64,000 bases of DNA from Closterium sp. NIES-65 (taxonomy: Eukaryota; Streptophyta; Zygnematophyceae; Desmidiales; Closteriaceae), in contig CANXME010000532.1 in assembly GCA_948144175.1 (NCBI GenBank), forward strand, positions 377,001 to 441,000. Reading direction: 5' to 3'. The translations under genes were made by a program, and so were the position numbers. Positions 1 through 10,676 of this stretch are shown piece after piece; the first letter of the stretch is position 1; every line of letters begins with the position of its first letter. The notes under the pieces are model-generated. The model had not been told where the DNA came from. It searched no databases and saw nothing but the letters and a program-made list of their open reading frames with translations.

Positions 1-1368
1 CCCAGCCTCGGAAATGACGTGACCTAAAAACTCTAGCCTATCCCTAAAAAACTCGCACTTGGAGCCCTTGGTGAGCAGCCGATGTTCTTCTAAAACCTTA
101 AAAACTGCTTCAAGATCTGCTAAGTGTTGCTGCTTATCCCGACTGTAAACGAGGATATCGTCGAGGTAAACGATCACGCATTTATCTAAAAGTGGTCTAA
201 ACGCCTCGTTCATGGTCATCTGAAAAGTCGCAGGCGCGTTCGTCAACCCGAAAGGCATTACTGTATACTCGAATGACCCGTACCTAGTCCTAAATGCTGT
301 TTTTGCGCAGTCCGATGGTTCGACCCGAATCTGATGGTAACCTCCCCGTAAATCTATTTTCGAAAAGACACGTGCTGTTCGCAGTTGGTCAATCAGTTCG
401 TCGGCGCGGGGGATGGGGTATCGCGATTTGACTGTTACTCGGTTAAGCGCTCGGTAGTCGATGCACATGCGAAAACCTCCGTCTTTTTTCGGTGTGAACA
501 GTATGGGTGCGGCGAACGGTGACGAGCTTGGTCGAATAAACTGCTTCTCTAACAGGTAATCTAACTGCTTCCTTAACTCGTCGAGCTCGGGCTGTGTCAG
601 TCGAAATTGCCGCTGTACTATTGGCTGTGCCCCCGGTTCTAGCTCGATCCTGTGGTCGTGCGCTCGCTGAGGTGGCAGTCCCTGTGGTAAATCATCCGGA
701 AATATCCCCGGGAACCGTTTCAGTAGTGTCTGTAATTCGGTCGGTACGGCTGCTAGCAGTTTCTTTAAATCATTCTGCTGCTCGTCTTTTTCTACCACTG
801 CGATATCCACTGCGTACACGTCGGCTCCAGCAGCGACAACCCGTTTCATCGTGATGGCGTTGACCTGGACTGTCGAAGATTCGGGTGGCCGCCAGCGAGG
901 TAGGACGACCCAGTTACCGCTACTTCGCACTGTGCAGCTCCCCGTCGTCCAGTCAATCCGTGGGTTGTACCGTCGCAGCCAATCACGTCCCAGTAAAATG
1001 TCGTGCCCATCCAGCGTCGTTGCGAGCATTTCCTGTGTAAACCCGAAGTTTCCCCCGCAGCGGACTTTTACTCGCTCCACTTTTTCTCGTATGGCCAATG
1101 GCGTGCCGTCGACTAAGCGTGCATCTATCTCAGGTAAACATCGGTTAAGTATTAATTGTAATCTCCGTGCGGTTGCAGTATTAACTAAGCTGTGACTTGC
1201 CCCTCCGTAGATCAGTACCGGGCAATCCGTCGCTGTACCCTCCTTATTCATCCGAGCCCGATCGATGGCGTGAATCGGTACTGTGACTCGGTGAGGGTCG
1301 GTGTGGTTGGGCGAGCAGGCAGTCTCGTCAGTAGTTGGCCCAACTTCTACTGACTGCTGGCGTTTCCC
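1..1368 (-). CDS. pol: gypsy pol, N-terminal part (protease and most of reverse transcriptase), partial copy 1
   Basis: Partial pol of the left gypsy copy, read in the -1 frame relative to gag from the slippery site at 1362-1368 and running off the window start. It covers the aspartic-protease-like region (active-site position at 1201-1209) and the reverse transcriptase through the YLDD box, whose two catalytic Asp codons are at 157-162 on the minus strand. The protease triad reads Y-G-G instead of D-S/T-G, exactly as in the complete copy. The sequence stops just after the RT palm, so RNase H, integrase and chromodomain are outside the window. The frame is open throughout with no internal stop. 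In the complete element this ORF is about 1.16 thousand residues from the shift site. Function (reverse transcription of the element RNA in virus-like particles) follows from the RT family. Confidence 0.93.
1327..1368 (-). promoter_or_regulatory. -1 programmed ribosomal frameshift signal between gag and pol (copy 1)
   Basis: On the minus strand a slippery heptamer GGGAAAC (1362-1368) lies in the gag phase G-GGA-AAC. It is followed by a 7-nt spacer and a 28-nt stem-loop (1327-1354): arms GTCAGTA and TACTGAC, a 3-nt bulge, then an inner GTTG/CAAC stem with a 3-nt loop. The gag stop codon lies inside the stem. The pol frame is exactly -1 relative to gag. Identical to the signal at 29168-29209. 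Confidence 0.75.
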
Positions 1369-2525
1369 TGCCTCCGAGACTCCTTCCCCTGCTCTGCTCC
1401 TCGACGCCTCAGCTCCTCTGGACATTCGCTCTTGCGATGGCCCGGCCGGTTGCAAGCAAAGCAGCGCCCTCTAAATGGCGTGGCAGCTGCATTCGTTGCG
1501 ACGGCATGTACAGTGGCGTGCTCGATCGGTCCCCGAGGACGATGTCCGAAATAGGACCCCGGTCTCGGTCGGCGTAGGATATCGATTTTCTCGGCGAGCG
1601 CGAGGATTTCGTTGAAATTCGATAGCCCGCGTAGCATTATCTCGTGCGATATGTCCGGCTTCAGCCCTCCGACGTAACGGTCCACCCGCTCCGCCTCGTG
1701 CATGTAGCCGACCTGTTCGCAAAGTGCGAGAAAACCGCTGGTGTAGTCTTGAACCGACCCGAGCTGGCGCCAAGTGCGCAGTTTCTGACGCGCCGAAATC
1801 GAAGCCGCGATCGGCTCAAAACGCGCCCGAAGCCCTGCGCACCACGCATCCCACGTGCTATATTGGGCTGTTTCGCAGAACGAACTCCAGGTGACAGCTG
1901 GACCCGAGGGCCCTTCCTCGTGCGACGGTGGCTCGTAAGCGCGTGGCGATGTCACGATGACTCGCCACCAGTCCATGGCGGGGCCCCTGAGTAGTGAAAC
2001 CGCATACCGAATCTTGGCGGCGTCCGACTCGACGTAGTTGGCGTCGAAAAACACATTCATCGTGAAGACCCATGATTGAACTGTCGGGCCGCCGCGTTGG
2101 CTTGGGTCGAAGTAGGGCGGGCGTTCCGGCTTGAGTGGCTTTGGGGCCATCATGGCGTTTTCACCACTTGTCGTCGCAAACTCCACGTGCCGACGGGCTT
2201 CTCGGGGCTCCCGTGGGCTTAGCGTGCTCCTGTTCCCTCCCATGCCGGGCATCGGTTGGGCTGCGCCGTCACTGGCTGCGCCTGAGCGCTGTCCCGTGCT
2301 GTTGTGTTGCGTTGGTGTGCCGGATGAAATGATAATCGGCTCCTCCGAATGTACAGAGACATTGGTTGGTGCATGGGATGTTGTCGGAGCATTCACCGTT
2401 GACTGTTGACGAGCGGAGTCACGTTCCGCCGTGAGCGTCGCGATTTCAAGCGCCGAATCCTCCAATTGTCGCACGAGACGATCGAGTTGCTCCTGCGTCA
2501 ACGTGGCGAGAGTGAGGTCGGCCAT
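1347..2525 (-). CDS. gag: gypsy Gag protein with CCHC zinc knuckle (copy 1)
   Basis: Capsid/nucleocapsid precursor of the left gypsy copy, 392 aa from the ATG at 2525, which has a strong context (GCC before, G after). An upstream in-frame extension to about 2591 lacks an ATG and is unlikely. The middle carries the retrotransposon-gag fold signature (a W-rich stretch with DWWRV and later FLALCEQVGYM). The C terminus has a CCHC zinc knuckle, C-x2-C-x4-H-x4-C, read as CFACNRPGHRKSEC. The protein ends 24 residues after the knuckle, and its last codons overlap pol in the -1 frame. The role, known for the family, is packaging element RNA into particles. Sequence matches the copy at 29188-30366. Confidence 0.93.
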   Translation of the reverse strand: MADLTLATLTQEQLDRLVRQLEDSALEIATLTAERDSARQQSTVNAPTTSHAPTNVSVHSEEPIIISSGTPTQHNSTGQRSGAASDGAAQPMPGMGGNRSTLSPREPREARRHVEFATTSGENAMMAPKPLKPERPPYFDPSQRGGPTVQSWVFTMNVFFDANYVESDAAKIRYAVSLLRGPAMDWWRVIVTSPRAYEPPSHEEGPSGPAVTWSSFCETAQYSTWDAWCAGLRARFEPIAASISARQKLRTWRQLGSVQDYTSGFLALCEQVGYMHEAERVDRYVGGLKPDISHEIMLRGLSNFNEILALAEKIDILRRPRPGSYFGHRPRGPIEHATVHAVATNAAATPFRGRCFACNRPGHRKSECPEELRRRGAEQGKESRRQGNASSQ

Positions 2526-2690
2526 GGCGGGGGTGTCGGGCAAGTTCAGCGAGAGCCTCGGTCGTGGCCGTGCGTGCTTGCGAGAGAGCACTACGAGCGG
2601 CGGTGCTGTGTCGCTGAGAGACGTCTACCCCCCCCAAAAATTGAGATAGTGGGAAGCGAAGGTGTGGATGCGGTCCGAGATGAGATCGTA

Positions 2691-2704
2691 GGCTCTGATT
2701 ACCA
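2691..2704 (-). other. Primer-binding site of gypsy copy 1
   Basis: On the minus strand, two bases after the LTR end, the sequence reads TGGTAATCAGAGCC. This is the initiator-Met tRNA type site (TGGTATCAGAGC) with one extra A. It fixes the element's orientation and the LTR inner boundary. Confidence 0.7.
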
Positions 2705-2706
2705 AG

Positions 2707-3049
2707 TGTTACGAGTGCAATTGAGTGAACGAACGAGAATTGCACTATCGAAGCAAAGAGTTCAATGAGCGAAGGCATGAGCGAAGGATTATATAGCGAA
2801 ACAATAGTGGTAACGGTAATGGACTGTGGTTGTCGCGCGACGAGCCTGGGGCTGAGGTTGGGAAAGTGTCGAAGCGTAGGCCCGGAGCGCGGGTTACCAG
2901 CCGAGCCGTGAGGTTGGGATGCGATGTGCGAAGAGGGCGGGATAATGAATGATACGATGGTCGTGAGTGGTAACGGTGCTGACTGAGGTGCTACAGTGAC
3001 GTACGCGTTGAGCAGGGACGCGAAGTAAGGAAAAGGGAATTTCCTTACA
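2707..3049 (-). repeat. gypsy LTR, 343 bp (5' LTR of copy 1)
   Basis: On the plus strand it starts TGTTACGAG and ends TTCCTTACA, giving TG...CA ends on the minus strand. It is identical by eye to the two LTRs at 25369-25711 and 30548-30890. A TATATAAT box lies on the minus strand at 2788-2795. A 9-bp inverted repeat (GTAAGGAAA at 3025-3033, TTTCCTTAC at 3040-3048) sits at the LTR's outer edge. The flanking bases 3050-3054 are GTTCT. Confidence 0.92.
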
Positions 3050-3470
3050 GTTCTTGATTCTTGTCACTACCTACAATAGCTATCCCGTTTTCTGAACACC
3101 CCGCCGTCCCCTCTCCTCCAATCCCAGTGTATCCTCTCCCTCCAATCCCGCCAGCGCCTCTCCCTCCTCCCAATCGCCGTCGCCTCTCCCTCCTCCCAAC
3201 CGCCGTCGCCTCTCCCTCCCATCCCGCCATGGCCTCTCCCTCCCGCCCCGTCATAGCTGCTCCCTTCCTCCTCGCCGTCGCCTCTCCCTCCCTTCCCGTC
3301 CTCGCCTCTGGTGGGTGCACGAGCGTGAGCACGTGTTGCTGAACGACCTCGCGTTGTTTTCACCGTTGTCTCAGGTGCGTATACGTTTCTCGGACCTTCA
3401 TACCTCCCTCCTTTTCTTAGGTTTTCTACTTTCTTCGTGAGTTCTCTATTGCTCTCCTCTTTGGTCGCCT
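3050..3470. repeat. Pyrimidine-rich low-complexity spacer (CTCCCTCC-type)
   Basis: Between the gypsy LTR and the 15-bp repeats. From about 3108 to 3310 it is made of variants of CGCCGTCGCCTCTCCCTCC with an irregular period near 26 bp. I see no gene. Short open frames on both strands are low-complexity translations. The same sequence recurs at 30891-31311. Confidence 0.75.
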
Positions 3471-3610
3471 AATGCGCTGGCGCCTAGCGCGCTGGCGTCT
3501 AACGCGCTGGCGCCTAGCGCGCTGGCGTCTAGCGCGCTGGCGCCTAGCGCGCTAGCGCCTAGCACGCTGGCGTCTAACGCGCTGGCGCCTAGCGCGCTGG
3601 CACCTAAAGC
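3471..3610. repeat. 15-bp minisatellite bordering the large array (copy 1)
   Basis: About nine degenerate tandem units of 15 bp, consensus AGCGCGCTGGCGCCT, with C/T and G/A variants (GGCGTCTAAC, GGCGCCTAGC). Each unit holds an AGCGCGCT palindrome and a GGCGCC palindrome. Matches 31312-31451. Confidence 0.85.
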
Positions 3611-3703
3611 GCTGGCGATTAGCGCGCCCACACCTTGCAGCGTGCCGCGCGCTGGCACCTAAAGCGCTGGCGATTAGCGCGCCCACACCTTGCAGCGTGC
3701 CGC
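3594..3703. repeat. 55-bp tandem duplication present only in the left copy
   Basis: Units 3594-3648 and 3649-3703 are identical, both starting GCGCTGGCACC. The right copy has a single unit (31435-31489), which explains the change in duplication offset from 27841 to 27786. Each unit contains CACACCTTGCAGCGTG, which resembles part of the 21-bp satellite monomer. Confidence 0.9.
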
Positions 3704-4297
3704 GCGCTGGTGGCTTGTGCGCTGCTTATTGGGGCAGTGCGCTGGCGAATTCCTGCGGCGGCCTTTCAGCGCTGCGCGCTGGCAAATGATTGCGCACACC
3801 TTGCTCCATTGAGGTCACGGGTTGCTGCAGTGAGGTCACGCGTTGCTCCAGTGAGGTCACGCCTTGCTGCAGTGAGGTCACGCCTTGCTGCAGTGAGCTC
3901 ACGCGTTGCTGCAGTGAGCTCACGCCTTGCTGCAGTGAGCTCACGCCTTGCTGCAGTGAGTTCACGCCTTGCTGCAGTGAGCTCACGCCTTCCTGCAGTG
4001 AGCTCACGCCTTGCTGCAGTGAGCTCACGCCTTGCTGCAGTGAGCTCACGCCTTGCTGCAGTAAGCTCACGCCTTGCTGCAGTGAGCTCACGCCTTGCCG
4101 CAGTGAGCTCACGCCTTGCCGCAGTGAGCTCACGCCTTGCTGCTTTGAGCTCACGCCTTGCTGCAGTGAGCTCACGCCTTGCCGCAGTGAGCTCACGCCT
4201 TGCTGCTTTGAGCTCACGCCTTGCTGCAGTGAGCTCACGCCTTGCTGCAGTGAGCTCACGCCTTGCTGCAGTGAGCTCACGCCTTGCTGCAGTGAGC

Positions 4298-4823
4298 TCG
4301 CGCGTTGCTTACGCGTTGCTGCAGTGAGCTCACGCGTTACTGCAGTGAGCTCACGCGTCGCTGCAGTGAGCTCACGCCTTGCTGCAGTGAGCTCACGCGT
4401 TGCTGCAGTGAGCTCACGCCTTGCTGCAGTGAGCTCACGCCTTGCTGCTTTGAGCTCACGCCTTGCTGCAGTGAGCTCACGCCTTGCTGCAGTGAGCTCA
4501 CGCCTTGCTGCAGTGAGCTCACGCCTTGCTGCAGTGAGCTCACGCCTTGCTGCAGTGAGCTCGCGCGTTGCTTACGCGTTGCTGCAGTGAGCTCACGCGT
4601 TACTGCAGTGAGCTCACGCGTCGCTGCAGTGAGCTCACGCCTTGCTGCAGTGAGCTCACGCGTTGCTGCAGTGAGCTCACGCCTTGCTACAGTGAGCTCA
4701 CGCCTTGCTGCAGTGAGCTCACGCGTTGCTGCAGTGAGTTCACGCGTTGCTGCAGTGAGTTCACGCCTTGCTGCAGTGAGCTCACGCCTTGCTGCAGTGA
4801 GCTCACGCCTTGCTGCAGTGAGC
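4298..4823. repeat. 263-bp higher-order duplication near the left edge of array 1
   Basis: The landmark TCGCGCGTTGCTTACGCG occurs at 4298 and at 4561, spacing 263 bp = 12 x 21 + 11. In both places it is followed by the same run of variants (GCGTTACTGC, then GCGTCGCTGC). The pair recurs at 32084 and 32347. Confidence 0.85.
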
Positions 4824-5651
4824 TCACGCCTTGCTGCAGTGAGCTCACGCCTTGCTGCAGTGAGCACACGCCTTGCAACAGTGAGCTCACGCCTTGCTGC
4901 AGTGAGCTCACGCCTTGCCGCAGTGAGCTCACGCCTTGCCGCAGTGAGCTCACGCGTTGCTGCAGTGAGCTCACGCCTTGCTGCAGTGAGCTCACGCGTT
5001 GCTGCAGTGAGCTCACGCGTTGCTGCAGTGAGCTCACGCCTTGCTGCAGTGAGCTCACGCCTTGCTGCAGTGAGCTCACGCCTTGCTGCAGTGAGCTCAC
5101 GCCTTGCTGCAATGAGCTCACGCCTTGCTGCAGTGAGCTCACGCCTTGCTGCAGTGAGCTCACGCCTTGCTACAGTGAGCTCACGCCTTGCTGCAGTGAG
5201 CTCACGCGTTGCTGCAGTGAGCTCACGCGTTGCTGCAGTGAGTTCACGCGTTGCTGCAGTGAGTTCACGCCTTGCTGCAGTGAGCTCACGCCTTGCTGCA
5301 GTGAGCTCACGTCTTGCTGCAGTGAGCTCACGCCTTGCTGCAGTGAGCTCACGCCTTGCTGCAGTGAGCACACGCCTTGCAACAGTGAGCTCACGCCTTG
5401 CTGCAGTGAGCTCACGCCTTGCCGCAGTGAGCTCACGCCTTGCCGCAGTGAGCTCACGCGTTGCTGCAGTGAGCTCACGCCTTGCTGCAGTGAGCTCACG
5501 CCTTGCTGCAGTGAGCTCACGCCTTGCTGCAGTGAGCTCACGCCTTGCTGCAGTGAGCTCACGCCTTGCTGCAGTGAGCTCACGCCTTGCTGTAGTGAGC
5601 TCACACCTTGCTGCAGTGAGCTCACGCCTTGCTGTAGTGAGCTCACACCTT
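4686..5651. repeat. 483-bp (23-monomer) higher-order repeat, two copies
   Basis: The GCTACAG marker occurs at 4686, 5169 and 5652, spaced exactly 483 bp. The internal order of variant monomers is largely conserved, for example the GAGCACACG followed by CTTGCAACAG pair. Recurs in the right array. Confidence 0.85.
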
Positions 5652-8600
5652 GCTACAGTGAGCTCACGCCTTGCTGCAGTGAGCTCACGCCTTGCTGCAG
5701 TGAGCTCACGCGTTGCTGCATTGAGCTCACGCGTTGCTGCAGTGAGTTCACGCGTTGCTGCAGTGAGTTCACGCCTTGCTGCAGTGAGCTCACGCCTTGC
5801 TGCAGTGAGCTCACGCCTTGCTGCAGTGAGCTCACGCGTTGCTGCAGTGAGCTCACGCCTTGCCGCAGTGAGCTCACGCCTTGCTGCAGAGAGCTCACGC
5901 CTTGCCGCAGTGATTTTACGCCTTGCTGCAGTGAGCTCAGGCGTTGCTGCGATGAGCTCACGCGTTGCTGCAGTGAGCTCACGCATTGCTGCAGTGAGCT
6001 CACGCGTTGCTGCAGTGAGCTCACGCCTTGCTGCAGTGAGCTCACCTTGCTGCAGTGAGCTCACGCCTTGCTGCAGTGAGCTCACCTTGCTGCAGTGAGC
6101 TCACGCCTTGCTGCAGTGAGCTCACGCCTTGCTGCAGTGAGCTCACGCGTTGCTGCAGTGAGCTCACGCCTTGCTGCAGTGAGCTCACGCCTTGCTGCAG
6201 TGAGCTCACGCCTTGCTGCAGTGAGCTCACGCCTTGCTGCAGTGAGCTCACGCCTTGCTGCAGTGAGCTCACGCCTTGCTGCAGTGAGCTCACGCGTTGC
6301 TGCAGTGAGCTCACGCCTTGCTGCAGTGAGTTCACGCCTTGCTGCAGTGAGCTCACGCCTTGCTACAGTGAGCTCACGCCTTGCTGCAGTGAGCTCACGC
6401 GTTGCTGCAGTGAGCTCACGCGTTGCTGCAGTGAGCTCACGCGTTGCTGCAGTGAGTTCACGCGTTGCTGCAGTGAGTTCACGCCTTGCTGTAGTGAGCT
6501 CACGCCTTGCTGCAGTGAGCTCACGCCTTGCTGCAGTGAGCTCACGCCTTGCTGCAGTGAGCTCACGCCTTGCTGCAGTGAGCTCACGCCTTGCTGCAGT
6601 GAGCTCACGCCTTGCTGCAGTGAGCTCACGCCTTGCTGCAGTGAGCTCACGCCTTGCTACAGTGAGCTCACGCCTTGCTGCAGTGTGCTCACGCCTTGCT
6701 GCAGTGAGCTCACGCGTTGCTGCAGTGAGCTCACGCGTTGCTGCAGTGAGTTCACGCGTTGCTGCAGTGAGTTCACGCGTTGCTGCAGTGAGCTCACGCC
6801 TTGCTGCAGTGAGCTCACGCGTTGCTGCAGTGAGCTCACGCGTTGCTGCAGTGAGTTCACGCCTTGCTGTAGTGAGCTCACGCCTTGCTGCAGTGAGCTC
6901 ACGCCTTGCTGCAGTGAGCTCACGCCTTGCTGCAGTGAGCTCACGCCTTGCTGCAGTGAGCTCACGCCTTGCTGCAGTGAGCTCACGCCTTGCTGCAGTG
7001 AGCTCACGCCTTGCTGCAGTGAGCTCACGCCTTGCTGCAGTGAGCTCACGCCTTGCTACAGTGAGCTCACGCCTTGCTGCAGTGTGCTCACGCCTTGCTG
7101 CAGTGAGCTCACGCCTTGCTGCAGTGAGCTCACGCGTTGCTGCAGTGAGTTCACGCGTTGCTGCAGTGAGTTCACGCCTTGCTGCAGTGAGCTCACGCCT
7201 TGCTGCAGTGAGCTCACGCCTTGCTGCAGTGAGCTCACGCGTTGCTGCAGTGAGTTCACGCGTTGCTGCAGTGAGCTCACGCCTTGCCGCAGTGAGCTCA
7301 CGCCTTGCTGCAGTGAGCTCACGCCTTGCTGCAGTGAGCTCACGCCTTGCTGCAGTGAGCTCACGCGTTGCTGCAGTGAGTTCACGCGTTGCTGCAGTGA
7401 GCTCACGCGTTGCTGCAGTGAGCTCACGCGTTGCTGCAGTGAGCTCACGCGTTGCTGCAGTGAGCTCACGCCTTGCTGCAGTGAGCTCACCTTGCTGTAG
7501 TGAGCTCACGCCTTGCTACAGTGAGCTCACGCCTTGCTGCAGTGTGCTCACGCCTTGCTGCAGTGAGCTCACGCGTTGCTGCAGTGAGCTCACGCGTTGC
7601 TGCAGTGAGTTCACGCGTTGCTGCAGTGAGTTCACGCCTTGCTGCAGTGAGCTCACGCCTTGCCGCAGTGAGCTCACGCCTTGCTGCAGTGAGTTCACGC
7701 CTTGCTGCAGTGAGCTCACGCCTTGCTGCAGTGAGCTCACGCCTTGCTGCAGTGAGCTCACGCCTTGCTGCAGTGAGCTCACGCCTTGCTGCAGTGAGCT
7801 CACGCGTTGCTGCAGTGAGCTCACGCCTTGCTGCAGTGAGCTCACGCCTTGCTGCAGTGAGCTCACGCGTTGCTGCAGTGAGCTCACGCCTTGCTGCAGT
7901 GAGTTCACGCCTTGCTGCAGTGAGCTCACGCCTTGCTGGAGTGAGCTCACGCCTTGCTGCAGTGAGCTCACGCCTTGCTGCAGTGAGCTCACGCCTTGCC
8001 GCATTGAGCTCACGCCTTGCCGCAGTGAGCTCACGCCTTGCTGCAGTGAGCTCACGCCTTGCTGCAGTGAGCTCACGCCTTGCTGCAGTGAGCTCACGCC
8101 TTGCTGCAGTGAGCTCACGCCTTGCTGCAGTGAGCTCACGCCTTGCTGCAGTGAGCTCACGCGTTGCTGCAGTAAGCTCACGCCTTGCTGCAGTGAGCTC
8201 ACGCCTTGCTGCAGTGAGCTCACGCGTTGCTGCAGTGAGCTCACGCCTTGCTGCAGTGAGCTCACGCCTTGCTGCAGTGAGCTCACGCGTTGCTGCAGTG
8301 AGCTCACGCCTTGCTGCAGTGAGCTCACGCCTTGCTGCAGTGAGCTCACACGTTGCTGCAGTGAGCTCACGCCTTGCTGCAGTGAGCTCACGCCTTGCTG
8401 CAGTGAGCTCACACGTTGCTGCAGTGAGCTCACGCCTTGCTGCAGTGAGCTCACGCCTTGCTGCAGTGAGTTCACGCCTTGCTGCAGTGAGCTCACGCCT
8501 TGCTGCAGTGAGCTCACGCCTTGCTGCAGTGAGCTCACGCCTTGCTACAGTGAGCTCACGCCTTGCTGCAGTGTGCTCACGCCTTGCTGCAGTGAGCTCA

Positions 8601-8940
8601 CGTGTTGCTGCAGTGAGCTCACGCGTTGCTGCAGTGAGCTCACGCCTTGCTGCAGTGAGCTCACGCCTTGCTGCAGTGAGTTCACGCCTTGCTGCAGTGA
8701 GCTCACGCCTTGCTGCAGTGAGCTCACGCCTTGCTGCAGTGAGCTCACGCCCTGCTACAGTGAGCTCACGCCTTGCTGCAGTGTGCTCACGCCTTGCTGC
8801 AGTGAGCTCACGCGTTGCTGCAGTGAGCTCACGCGTTGCTGCAGTGAGTTCACGCGTTGCTGCAGTGAGTTCACGCCTTGCTGCAGTGAGCTCACGCCTT
8901 GCTGCAGTAAGCTCACGCCTTGCTGCAGTGAGCTCACGCC

Positions 8941-10676
8941 AGTGAGCTCACGCCCTGCTACAGTGAGCTCACGCCTTGCTGCAGTGAGCTCACGCGTTGC
9001 TGCAGTGAGCTCACGCCTTGCTGCAGTGAGTTCACGCCTTGCTGCAGTGAGCTCACGCCTTGCTGCAGTGAGCTCACGCCTTGCTGCAGTGAGCTCACGC
9101 CCTGCTGCAGTGAGCTCACGCCTTGCTGCAGTGAGCTCACGCGTTGCCGCAGTGAGCTCACGCGTTGCTGCAGTGATTTCACGCGTTGCCGCAGTGAGCT
9201 CACGCCTTGCCGCAGTGAGCTCACGCCTTGCTGCAGTGAGCTCACGCCTTGCCGCAGTGATTTCGCGCCTTGCTGCAGTGAGCTCACGCGTTGCTGCAGT
9301 GAGCTCACGCGTTGCTGCAGTGAGCTCACGCCTTGCCGCAGTGAGCTCACGCATTGCTGCAGTGAGCTCACGCGTTGCTGCAGTGAGCTCACGCCTTGCT
9401 GCAGTGAGTTCACGCCTTGCTGCAGTGAGCTCACGCCTTGCTGCAGTGAGCTCACGCGTTGCTGCAGTGAGCTCACGCCTTGCCGCAGTGAGCTCACGCC
9501 TTGCTGCAGTGAGCTCACGCCTTGCTGCAGTGAGTTCACGCCTTGCTGCAGTGAGTTCACGCCTTGCTGCAGTGAGTTCACGCCTTGCTGCAGTGAGCTC
9601 ACGCGTTGCCGCAGTGATTTCGCGCCTTGCTGCAGTGAGCTCACGCGTTGCTGCAGTGAGCTCACGCCTTGCTGCAGTGAGCTCACGCATTGCTGCAGTG
9701 AGCTCACGCCTTGCTGCAGTGAGCTCACGCCTTGCTGCAGTGAGCTCACGCCTTGCTGCAGTGAGCTCACGCCTTGCTGCAGTGAGCTCACGCCTTGCTG
9801 CAGTGAGCTCACGCCTTGCTGCAGTGAGCTCACGCCTTGCTGCAGTGAGCTCACGCATTGCTGCAGTGAGCTCACGCCTTGCTGCAGTGATTTCACGCGT
9901 TGCCGCAGTGAGCTCACGCCTTGCCGCAGTGAGCTCACGCCTTGCTGCAGTGAGCTCACGCCTTGCCGCAGTGATTTCGCGCCTTGCTGCAGTGAGCTCA
10001 CGCGTTGCTGCAGTGAGCTCACGCCTTGCTGCAGTGAGCTCACGCATTGCTGCAGTGAGCTCACGCCTTGCTGCAGTGAGCTCACGCCTTGCTGCAGTGA
10101 GCTCACGCCTTGCTGCAGTGAGCTCACGCCTTGCTGCAGTGAGCTCACGCATTGCTTCAGTGAGCTCACGCCTTGCTGCAGTGAGCTCACGCCTTGCTGC
10201 AGTGAGCTCACGCCTTGCTGCAGTGAGCTCACGCCTTGCCGCAGTGATTTCACGCCTTGCTGCAGTGAGCTCACGCGTTGCTGCAGTGAGCTCACGCCTT
10301 GCTGCAGTGAGCTCAAGCATTGCTGCAGTGAGCTCACGCGTTGCTGCAGTGAGCTCACGTCTTGCTGCAGTGAGCTCACGCCTTGCTGCAGTGAGCTCAT
10401 GCCTTGCTGCAGTGATCTCACGCCTTGCTGCAGTGAGCTCACGCCTTGCTGCAGTGAGCTCACGCCTTGCTGCAGTGAGCTCACGTCTTGCTGCAGTGAG
10501 CTCACGCCTTGCTGCAGTGAGCTCACGCCTTGCTGCAGTGAGCTCACGCCTTGCTGCAGTGAGCTCACGCCTTGCTGCAGTGAGCTCACGCATTGCTGCA
10601 GTGAGCTCACGCCTTGCTGCAGTGAGCTCACGCCTTGCTGCAGTGAGCTCACGCCTTGCTGCAGTGAGCTCACGCC
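8941..10676. repeat. 1736-bp block bounded by 14-bp truncated monomers
   Basis: A truncated monomer (CACGCCAGTGAG, 7 bp missing) recurs at junctions 8941, 10677, 16080 and 17816. The first pair and the last pair are both 1736 bp apart (82 x 21 + 14). The block 8941-10676 is therefore repeated at 16080-17815, and again in the right array (junctions 36727, 38463, 43887, 45602). Confidence 0.85.

Larger units (their letters stand above)
1..3049 (-). mobile_element. Ty3/gypsy chromovirus-type LTR retrotransposon, copy 1, cut by window edge
   Basis: Minus-strand element. The 5' LTR (2707-3049), primer-binding site, gag and the N-terminal part of pol are present. The rest of pol and the 3' LTR lie left of the window. 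It is a direct copy of the complete element at 25369-30890 (position 1 equals 27842); the only substitution noticed in the shared 3.05 kb is at 2659 (G here, A at 30500). The bases right of the LTR, GTTCT, are the same 5-bp target duplication that flanks the complete copy. This indicates a segmental duplication of one insertion rather than two independent insertions. Confidence 0.93.

Noticed and set aside
2707-3049. Solo LTR interpretation of the left gypsy LTR
   Set aside because: It is followed by a primer-binding site, gag and pol in proper order, so it is the 5' LTR of an element cut by the window edge.
3061-3342. Proline-rich 93-codon plus-strand ORF and its minus-strand counterparts next to the gypsy LTR
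   Set aside because: Translation of a CTCCCTCC-type low-complexity tract; no domain and no start or stop context of note.
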